Source: Phycicoccus sp. M110.8
GTDB taxonomy: Bacteria > Actinomycetota > Actinomycetes > Actinomycetales > Dermatophilaceae
Reading direction: 5' to 3'
Length of the DNA stretch: 64,000 nucleotides
NCBI RefSeq assembly: GCF_032464895.1
Contig: NZ_JAWDIC010000001.1
Coordinates: 1,178,001-1,242,000, forward strand
The notes beneath the pieces are model-generated. The model was not told the origin of the DNA and searched no databases. It was given only the letters and a program-made list of their open reading frames with translations. Numbering within the stretch: the stretch's first letter is position 1; each line of letters starts with the position of its first letter. The translations under genes were made by a program, and so were the position numbers. This document shows positions 58,976 to 64,000 of this stretch, piece after piece.

Positions 58976-59686
58976 ATGCTGTCTGCCCAGGTGAGGTCGT
59001 CAATCGTCGAGTCCGACTGGTTCGAGACGAGCTGGGCGCCGTGGGTCCTGCTCGACACCGACCTCGTCATCCGAGCCGTCAACGGCGCCCTGGAGCGCGA
59101 GCTCGGCCTGGCGCGGGACCAGGTCACCGGTCGACCGGTGTTCGACGTCTTCCCCGAGAACCCGGCGGACCCCATCGGGGCCCAGGAGCGCCTGGCCGCC
59201 TCCCTCGAGCAGGTGTTGCGGACCGGGCGACGCCTCTGGAGGGGCGTGCAGCGGTACGACCTGCCGGACCCCGCCTCGCCGGACGCCTTCGTCCACCGGA
59301 TCTGGATGCCGGTCCTCGTGCCCGTTCGCGAGGACGGGCGCACCGTGGGCGTCCTCATCAACAGCCAGGACGTCACGGTCCCCCTGTCGACCGCTGACCG
59401 TGCGGCATTCGAGGCGTTCCGTCCCGGCGAGCTCGAGGCCGCCGCCGAGCTGCTGCTCAGCCAGTTCCCGGGTGCCGCGCCATCGCTGGTGCTCAGCACG
59501 CTCGCGCACTCCCAGCGCAGGGTCCTCGAGGCGACAGGGACCCCCGACTCCCGCTCGGCCACGGACCTTGCCCGCCTGCGCCTCGAGGCGCGCACCCGCC
59601 AACCTGCCCTGAGCGTCCATGACACCGAGGGCACTGAAGACGCTGAGGACGCCGCGCGCGCAGAAGACTCTGACGCCGGGGAATGA
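58976..59686 (+). CDS. PAS-domain protein
   Basis: 236 residues from ATG 58976 with GAGGAGG upstream. A single PAS-like domain at about 18-130: WAPWVLLDTDLVIRAVNGAL, GRPVFDVFPENPADP, RRLWRGVQRYDLPD and VRIWMPVLVP-type region ending VGVLINSQDVT. The C-terminal third is helical and acidic without kinase or output domain. It may sense a small ligand or redox state and signal through a partner. A DosR-like box upstream hints at hypoxia or NO control. Confidence 0.8.
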   Translation: MLSAQVRSSIVESDWFETSWAPWVLLDTDLVIRAVNGALERELGLARDQVTGRPVFDVFPENPADPIGAQERLAASLEQVLRTGRRLWRGVQRYDLPDPASPDAFVHRIWMPVLVPVREDGRTVGVLINSQDVTVPLSTADRAAFEAFRPGELEAAAELLLSQFPGAAPSLVLSTLAHSQRRVLEATGTPDSRSATDLARLRLEARTRQPALSVHDTEGTEDAEDAARAEDSDAGE

Positions 59687-59729
59687 CCCGAGCATCGACC
59701 CGGGCGCCGCTGTGTGATCTGGACCTCAT

Positions 59730-59742
59730 GGGACGAAAGTCC
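59730..59742. promoter_or_regulatory. DosR/DevR-like box before a membrane-protein gene
   Basis: GGGAC-GAAA-GTCC has the spacing and nearly the full sequence of the DosR consensus (last C is T). It lies 94 bp before the ATG at 59836. Confidence 0.5.
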
Positions 59743-59835
59743 TTCTGCCCCAACGGCTCCCGCCGAGATGGTTGAAGTGCCAACAAGGCACACAGCACAG
59801 GGCCACCAGCCCTGAGACAGCGGGAGTTGATTTGA

Positions 59836-60441
59836 ATGCGACGCAAGACCCTTGACGCACTACTCACCACCGGTGGCTTCGTCGTCACCGCCGTCCTGCT
59901 GGTCGCCGGCGGACTGCTGATGTGGGCCAGCAACTTCGTGCACGACAACGTGCACAGCCAGCTGGCCGAGCAGCGGATCACGATGCCGTCCGGCAAGGCC
60001 ATCGAGGACCCGGCCATCAAGCCCTACCTGCAGCAGTACGCGGGCCAGCAGATGACCACCGGGGACCAGGCCAAGGCCTACGCCGACCACTACATCCTGG
60101 TTCACATGAACAAGGCCGGTCAGGGCCGGACCTACGAAGAGGTCAGCGGCGAGTACATCGCCCTCTCGGCCAACCCGAACGCCGACAAGGCCAAGGTCGC
60201 CGAGCTCGGCCAGCTGCGCCAGACGCTCTTCATGGGCAACACCCTGCGGGGCCTGCTCCTCAACGCCTACGCCTTCGGCACCATGGGCACCATCGCCTTC
60301 TGGGGCGCGATCGCCAGCTTCGTGGGCGCGGCCTTCCTGTTCCTCCTCAGCCTCCTCGGCCTCAGGCACGAACGCCACGTGCCGGCCGAGCAGGAGGTCC
60401 GCATCGGTCGCGGCGCAGCAGCCGCTCCCGCTGTCGGCTGA
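59836..60441 (+). CDS. Two-TM membrane protein of unknown function
   Basis: 201 residues. The first helix is at about 9-31 (LLTTGGFVVTAVLLVAGGLL). An extracytoplasmic domain of about 100 residues follows (HDNVHSQLAEQRITMPSGKA, ADHYILVHMNKAGQGRTYEE), then a second hydrophobic region at 135-175 (MGTIAFWGAIASFVGAAFLF). Conserved in actinobacteria as far as I recall, with no assigned role. A DosR-like box precedes it, and a bidirectional terminator follows. Confidence 0.72.
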   Translation: MRRKTLDALLTTGGFVVTAVLLVAGGLLMWASNFVHDNVHSQLAEQRITMPSGKAIEDPAIKPYLQQYAGQQMTTGDQAKAYADHYILVHMNKAGQGRTYEEVSGEYIALSANPNADKAKVAELGQLRQTLFMGNTLRGLLLNAYAFGTMGTIAFWGAIASFVGAAFLFLLSLLGLRHERHVPAEQEVRIGRGAAAAPAVG

Positions 60442-60468
60442 CTCCAGCCGCACCCCGCGGACCGCGTC

Positions 60469-60498
60469 AAGGCCTCCGACCCCCGGGTCGGGGGCCTT
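60469..60498. terminator. Bidirectional terminator
   Basis: AAGGCC-t-CCGACCC / GGGTCGG-g-GGCCTT, a near-continuous 13-bp stem with A-rich 5' and T-containing 3' flanks, between two convergent genes. Confidence 0.8.
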
Positions 60499-60510
60499 GG
60501 CACGTCCCCG

Positions 60511-60705
60511 TCAGCCCTTGGCGAGGCGGGCCGCGCGGGCGGCCTCGACCTTGCGCCGTCGCTCCCGGCGCAGCCGCTCGTGCGGGTCGCTCGGCCCCTG
60601 CAGCTCGGCCGGCCCGTACAGGTGCCACCCCAGGTACCGGATGCGCCACAGGATCCGGTAGCCGATGGACAGGCCCTCGTTGTCGGCCTTGTGCGCCATG
60701 GTCAT
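60511..60705 (-). CDS. Small basic protein of unknown function
   Basis: 64 residues from ATG 60705 (or Met3). Sequence features: SIGYRILWRIRYLGWHLYGP, then a strongly basic helix (ERLRRERRRKVEAARAARL). Unknown family. Its start lies within 5 bp of the MarR operator, so it is probably under that regulator. Confidence 0.68.
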   Translation of the reverse strand: MTMAHKADNEGLSIGYRILWRIRYLGWHLYGPAELQGPSDPHERLRRERRRKVEAARAARLAKG

Positions 60706-60707
60706 CC

Positions 60708-60729
60708 AATCGTTAGTGCCCTAATGATT
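60708..60729. promoter_or_regulatory. MarR/OhrR operator
   Basis: AATCGTTAG-TGCC-CTAATGATT, a 9-bp inverted repeat with one mismatch, lies in the 65-bp gap between the divergent small-protein and marR genes. A/T-rich palindromes of this kind are typical MarR-family sites. Confidence 0.75.
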
Positions 60730-60770
60730 CGTGCACTACGGTAACCGACCGCCGCCCCTAGACTGAAACC

Positions 60771-61259
60771 GTGACCCGCGCCCGCTCCTCGGCCCGCACC
60801 TCCGTGCAGCCCAGCGACGACCTGCTCGCCCTCGACCGGCAGGTCTGCTTCGCCCTCGCCGTCGCCTCGCGCAACGTCATCGCGCTCTACCGCCCGCTCC
60901 TCGAGCCGATGGGTCTGACCCACCCCCAATACCTCGTCATGCTCGCCCTCTGGGAGGAGTCCCCCCTCAAGGTCGGGGACCTCGCCCGCCGGCTCAGCCT
61001 CGAGCCGGCCACGCTGTCGCCCCTGCTCAAGCGGCTCGAGGCCGGCGGCATGGTGACCCGCGAGCGGGACCCCCGCGACGAGCGCGCCCTGGCCGTCACG
61101 CTGACCGAGAAGGGCGCCGCGGCCCGCCAGCAGGCACTCGGTGTTCCGCCCGCCATCCTGGAGCGCCTCGGCATGGACGTCTCCGAGCTTGAGACCCTGC
61201 GCGACGGCCTCACCCGCCTCATCGCCGCCGCCCGGCCGCCGGAGCAACCGACCACCTGA
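60771..61259 (+). CDS. MarR-family regulator, OhrR type
   Basis: 162 residues from GTG 60771; TAGACT lies 6 nt upstream of the start, suggesting a leaderless mRNA. OhrR hallmarks: ALDRQVCFALAVASRNVIAL with the peroxide-sensing Cys26, YRPLLEPMGLTHPQYLVMLA, LARRLSLEPATLSPLLKRLE and the wing TRERDPRDERALAVTLTEKG. It represses in the reduced form and is released when Cys26 reacts with organic hydroperoxide. No ohr peroxidase gene is adjacent; the reductase downstream or the small divergent gene may be its targets. Confidence 0.88.
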   Translation: MTRARSSARTSVQPSDDLLALDRQVCFALAVASRNVIALYRPLLEPMGLTHPQYLVMLALWEESPLKVGDLARRLSLEPATLSPLLKRLEAGGMVTRERDPRDERALAVTLTEKGAAARQQALGVPPAILERLGMDVSELETLRDGLTRLIAAARPPEQPTT

Positions 61260-61382
61260 GGAGACCGACGGCCTGAGCCCCCGGGTGAGAAGGGTCACGG
61301 CATACCCAAGGGCTTCCGCGTCGTTGTCTCCTGACGGCAACGACGCCGCCCCTGTCCCCTCACCACACCCAGGAGGTCGTCC

Positions 61383-62405
61383 ATGACCGACGCCACCACG
61401 CCCGCCACCGCACCCCGCGAGTGGCGGCTCGCCTCGCGCCCCACCGGCTGGCCCACACCGGAGAACTTCGAGCTCGCCGAGTCAGACGTCCCCGAGCTCG
61501 CCGACGGCCAGATCCGCGTGCGCAACGAGGTGCTGTCGGTCGACCCCTACATGCGCGGGCGGATGAGCGCCGCCAAGTCGTACGCAGCGCCGTACGAGGT
61601 TGGTGCCGCCATGACCGGTGGCGCGGTCGGCGTCGTCGAGGAGTCGCGTGCGGAGGGGGTCGCCGTCGGTGACCACGTCCTGCACGGCCTCGGCTGGCGC
61701 GAGGTCGCGGTCCTGGACGCCAAGGACGCCCGCGTCGTCGACACCAGCGCTGCCCCCGCCTCCTCCTACCTCGGCGTCCTCGGCATGACCGGGCTCACGG
61801 CATACGCAGGCCTCAAGCGCATCGCCGAGCTCAAGGAGGGCGACGTCGTGTTCGTGTCCGGCGCGGCAGGCGCCGTCGGCGGCGCCGTCGGCCAGATCGC
61901 CAAGGCGCTCGGCGCCAGCAAGGTCATCGGCAGCGCCGGCTCCGCCGAGAAGGTGCGCCACCTCACCGAGGACCTCGGCTTCGACGCGGCGTTCTCCTAC
62001 CGCGACCGCAAGGTCTCCGAGGCCCTGCGCGAGCTCGCCCCCGACGGCATCGACGTCTACTTCGACAACGTCGGCGGCGACCACCTCGAGGCCGCGATCG
62101 GCTCGCTGCGCCTCGGCGGCCGCATCGCCGTCTGCGGGATGATCTCGGCGTACAACAACACCGAGCCCGCCCCCGGTCCGCGCAACCTCGTGCGCCTCAT
62201 CCAGACCCGCGGCCGGATCGAGGGCTTCCTGGTGGGCGACCACTACGACCTCGCGGGCGAGTATGCCGAGCAGGCCGCCGCGTGGCTGGCCGACGGTTCG
62301 CTGTCGCTGCGGGAGACCGCGGTCGACGGGTTCGAGAACACGGTCGACGCGTTCCTCGGCGTCCTGCGCGGTGACAACACCGGGAAGATGGTCGTCCGCG
62401 TCTGA
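61383..62405 (+). CDS. NADP-dependent zinc-free MDR reductase
   Basis: 340 residues with AGGAGG upstream. MDR family without zinc, like leukotriene B4 12-hydroxydehydrogenase/CurA: SVDPYMRGRMSAAKSYAAPY, LGMTGLTAYAGLKRIAELKE, VFVSGAAGAVGGAVGQIAKA, YFDNVGGDHLEAAIGSLRLG and CGMISAYN. It reduces the C=C bond of enones with NADPH, often for detoxification. It follows the OhrR-like gene in the same direction (123-bp gap), which would fit a peroxide or electrophile response. Confidence 0.92.
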   Translation: MTDATTPATAPREWRLASRPTGWPTPENFELAESDVPELADGQIRVRNEVLSVDPYMRGRMSAAKSYAAPYEVGAAMTGGAVGVVEESRAEGVAVGDHVLHGLGWREVAVLDAKDARVVDTSAAPASSYLGVLGMTGLTAYAGLKRIAELKEGDVVFVSGAAGAVGGAVGQIAKALGASKVIGSAGSAEKVRHLTEDLGFDAAFSYRDRKVSEALRELAPDGIDVYFDNVGGDHLEAAIGSLRLGGRIAVCGMISAYNNTEPAPGPRNLVRLIQTRGRIEGFLVGDHYDLAGEYAEQAAAWLADGSLSLRETAVDGFENTVDAFLGVLRGDNTGKMVVRV

Positions 62406-62413
62406 CGTCGCCC

Positions 62414-62464
62414 GGTGGCGGCCCCGCGCGAGCAGCTCGTGCTGCCGGGCGCGGGGCCGCCACC
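62414..62464 (+). terminator. Strong hairpin after the reductase gene
   Basis: GGTGGCGGCCCCGCG / CGCGGGGCCGCCACC, a perfect 15-bp stem with a 21-nt loop, 9 bp past the reductase stop. Confidence 0.75.
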
Positions 62465-62495
62465 CACCGGACTGCTATCCTGCAACCGCAGCCCA

Positions 62496-62533
62496 GCCTC
62501 CCGTCCGCACGTGCCGGACGCGGAGGCTTTTTT
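62496..62533 (+). terminator. Intrinsic terminator directly before the GNAT start codon
   Basis: GCCTCC-CGTCCG, 7-nt loop, CGGACG-c-GGAGGC, then six T. This is the only fully canonical rho-independent terminator I found in the window. The T-run ends one base before the ATG at 62535. A TATCCT at about 62475-62480 could start a short transcript through it. Confidence 0.85.
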
Positions 62534-62534
62534 C

Positions 62535-63074
62535 ATGCCCTCCTCCACCACGCCCGCCGCCCCTGGTCCCCCTCTCCCCCTCGTGGTCCGCCGGGCCACG
62601 GCCGACGACCGACCGCTGCTCGAGCGCCTGTGGCTGCTGTTCCGCCACGACATGTCCCGGTTCACCGCTGACCTCCCCCGGCCGGACGGCTCGTTCCGCA
62701 GCGAACGGCTGGAGTCGGCCCTGACGAACCCGGGGTGGGCGGCGTTCACGGCCTTCCTCGGGGAGGCGCCCGTCGGTTTCGCGTTCGTGCGCGGGCTCGA
62801 GGGCTCGCCCCGGGTGCTCAACAGCTTCTTCGTCGTGGCCGGTGCCCGGCGTTCCGGCCTCGGTTCGGCCCTGGCGCACGAGGTGCTGCAGGCCTTCCCG
62901 GGGCGGTGGGAGGTGGCCTTCCAACAGGCGAACGCGGGCGCGGTCCGGTTCTGGCGGGCAGTCGGGGCCGCCCACGACACCGGCTGGACCGAGGAGCTGC
63001 GCGCGGTGCCCGGCTCCCCTGACACGCCGCCCGACTCCTGGATCTCGTTCCGGGTGAGGGTCCCGCCTCAGTAG
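62535..63074 (+). CDS. GNAT N-acetyltransferase
   Basis: 179 residues from ATG 62535; a GTG at 62583 (163 residues) is the alternative. GNAT core: LVVRRATADDRPLLERLWLL, FLGEAPVGFAFVRGLEG, LNSFFVVAGARRSGLGSALA (acetyl-CoA loop RxxGxG as RRSGLGSA) and FQQANAGAVRFWRAVG. Substrate unknown. The start codon sits right behind an intrinsic terminator and has no ribosome site, so expression must be leaderless or depend on read-through. Its last bases overlap the convergent ATPase gene by 7 bp. Confidence 0.85.
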   Translation: MPSSTTPAAPGPPLPLVVRRATADDRPLLERLWLLFRHDMSRFTADLPRPDGSFRSERLESALTNPGWAAFTAFLGEAPVGFAFVRGLEGSPRVLNSFFVVAGARRSGLGSALAHEVLQAFPGRWEVAFQQANAGAVRFWRAVGAAHDTGWTEELRAVPGSPDTPPDSWISFRVRVPPQ

Positions 63075-63577
63075 TGGCACCACGGCGGCAGGTCCCCATC
63101 GGGACCCTCGCCCGACGGGCCGCCGTCCTCGCCACGCCCTTCGCCCTCGGCCGCGCCGCCGCCTGCGCCGGCCCTGCCCCCGTCCTGCGGGTCGAGGTTG
63201 AAGGCCGCCCAGACCGACTTGCCGTCACGCCTGGGCCACACGCCCCACGCCTGGCTCAGGGCCTGCACGATCTCCAGGCCCCGGCCGTGCAGCTCCACCC
63301 CGTCCGACGGCGGGGGCACGGCCACCCGGCCGGCGACGTGGTCACGCACCTCGAGCACGAGCCAGGAGTCGCGACGGGCCAGGGTGACGGTGAACGGCGT
63401 GTTGGCGTGGAGCACGACGTTGGTCGCCAGCTCGCTCACGACGAGCGCGACGGCGTGCGCCTGACGCTCCAGCTCCGTCTCGGCCAGGCAGTCCAGCACG
63501 AAGGTCCTGGCGTCGCTGACGTGCAGCGGATGGGCAGGCCAACGTGCCTCGCGACTCCACGCGAGCTGCGTGTCCAT
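63068..63577 (-). CDS. RsbW/SpoIIAB-like ATP-binding regulator
   Basis: 169 residues. GHKL ATPase fold: VVSELATNVVLHANTPFTVT (N-box), VRDHVAGRVAVPPPSD (G1) and GRGLEIVQALSQAWGVW (G2). The C-terminal 40 residues are Gly/Glu/Asp-rich and disordered. Single-domain ATPases of this kind act as anti-sigma factor kinases or partners of GAF/PP2C regulators. Divergent from the GAF gene. Confidence 0.85.
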   Translation of the reverse strand: MDTQLAWSREARWPAHPLHVSDARTFVLDCLAETELERQAHAVALVVSELATNVVLHANTPFTVTLARRDSWLVLEVRDHVAGRVAVPPPSDGVELHGRGLEIVQALSQAWGVWPRRDGKSVWAAFNLDPQDGGRAGAGGGAAEGEGRGEDGGPSGEGPDGDLPPWCHY

Positions 63578-63770
63578 CCCTCACCCCACGTCGACGACGT
63601 GCGCCACGAGGCGAGGTCCGGGCTCTCTGCGCGTTCCACCAGCCACTGTGCCCCCGAGTGGTCCCGGCTCGCAACCGGTTCAGCCCGGTCCGACCGTTTC
63701 GGCCGGGGGTAGGGTGGAACCGACGGCCGTGGCCCACTGGTCGCTGGCGCACGGCGGATCCAGGTGAGAC

Positions 63771-64000
63771 ATGGCGACGGACAACGGGCTCACGGCCCCG
63801 GGCTTCGAGATCGAGGCCGACCTCAGCGAGATGTGCCTGGACTGTGTCGACAAGGCCGGCGTCGACGGGGTCGGCCTCGCGGTCTTCGCCAATGACGGCA
63901 CCCCCGGGACCGTGCACGCCACCAACGAGCTGGCCGCCCGGATCGAGGACCTGCAGTTCACCACCGGCGAGGGACCGTGCGTCGACGCGGCCCGCACCGG
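63771..64000 (+). CDS. GAF-domain protein, probably GAF-ANTAR (cut by window end)
   Basis: Only the first 76 codons are inside the window. EIEADLSEMCLDCVDKAGVD, VGLAVFANDGTPGTVHATNE and the diagnostic FTTGEGPCVDAART belong to the GAF domain of actinobacterial GAF-ANTAR proteins, which bind nascent RNA to cause antitermination. The ANTAR part would lie outside, so that half is inferred. Confidence 0.75.
   Translation, partial: MATDNGLTAPGFEIEADLSEMCLDCVDKAGVDGVGLAVFANDGTPGTVHATNELAARIEDLQFTTGEGPCVDAART

Overview
The window is high-GC actinobacterial DNA (about 70% G+C by eye). Leaderless or GTG starts, many 4-bp ATGA/GTGA gene overlaps, a WhiB-like protein, an ECF sigma/anti-sigma pair and the sepX/glpR-glp division locus all point to Actinomycetota. 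A strong excess of the word GGCATAC/GTATGCC gives the native DNA a recognisable signature. An Intrasporangiaceae-like member of the Micrococcales is my best guess, but it is an inference and not proven here.

Layout. (1) 1-1217: the end of a CtaG-type cytochrome oxidase assembly gene and a SCO1/SenC copper protein. (2) 1218-16985: a catabolic island. An 11-gene minus-strand operon encodes a dipeptide-type ABC transporter (binding lipoprotein, permease, fused permease-ATPase, ATPase), three Gfo/Idh oxidoreductases, NanA-, NanK- and NanE-like enzymes and a SIS-domain sugar-phosphate protein. A divergent FadR-type GntR regulator follows. The set reads as uptake and breakdown of sialic acid or a close relative. 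The island is bordered by an SDR relic on the left and a frameshifted YeiH-family gene plus tRNA-Ala(CGC) on the right, with shared short words at both edges. (3) 17245-40474: chromosomal core. It holds an ECF sigma/anti-sigma pair, sepX/glpR-rimJ-moaB-moaC-glp-UGPase with divergent 5-FTHF cyclo-ligase, a penicillin-acylase-family hydrolase, a K+/H+ antiporter, a CIRCE-controlled FmdB-type zinc ribbon (Ruc-like), MTA phosphorylase, a SAF protein, MscL, a 1399-residue DUF4011 helicase-nuclease, an MFS transporter, secreted proteins and an NTF2-like protein.

(4) 40624-52945: tRNA-Arg(CCT) carrying a 12.3-kb AICE-type integrated element bounded by a 43-bp direct repeat. Its backbone is integrase, excisionase, RepSA-like initiator, WhiB-like protein, FtsK/Tra, a KorSA-type GntR regulator and a Pif-like Nudix protein. 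The integrase lacks its core-binding domain and the initiator is frameshifted, so the element looks immobilised. Its lower-GC cargo (47.3-52.8 kb) holds a DUF262 + HEPN-like pair, a two-TM protein with a degenerate Nudix domain, an unknown two-gene unit and a DUF2199 protein. This is the best place to look for an undescribed conflict or defence system.

(5) 52946-64000: chromosomal accessory genes. They include tandem SRPBCC paralogues with a deleted relic around a secreted SGNH hydrolase, a type B carboxylesterase, a cation/Ca2+ exchanger, PAS and membrane-protein genes each preceded by a DosR-like palindrome, an OhrR-like MarR regulator with its operator, an NADP-dependent reductase, a GNAT enzyme starting directly behind an intrinsic terminator, an RsbW-like ATPase and the start of a GAF (probably GAF-ANTAR) protein.
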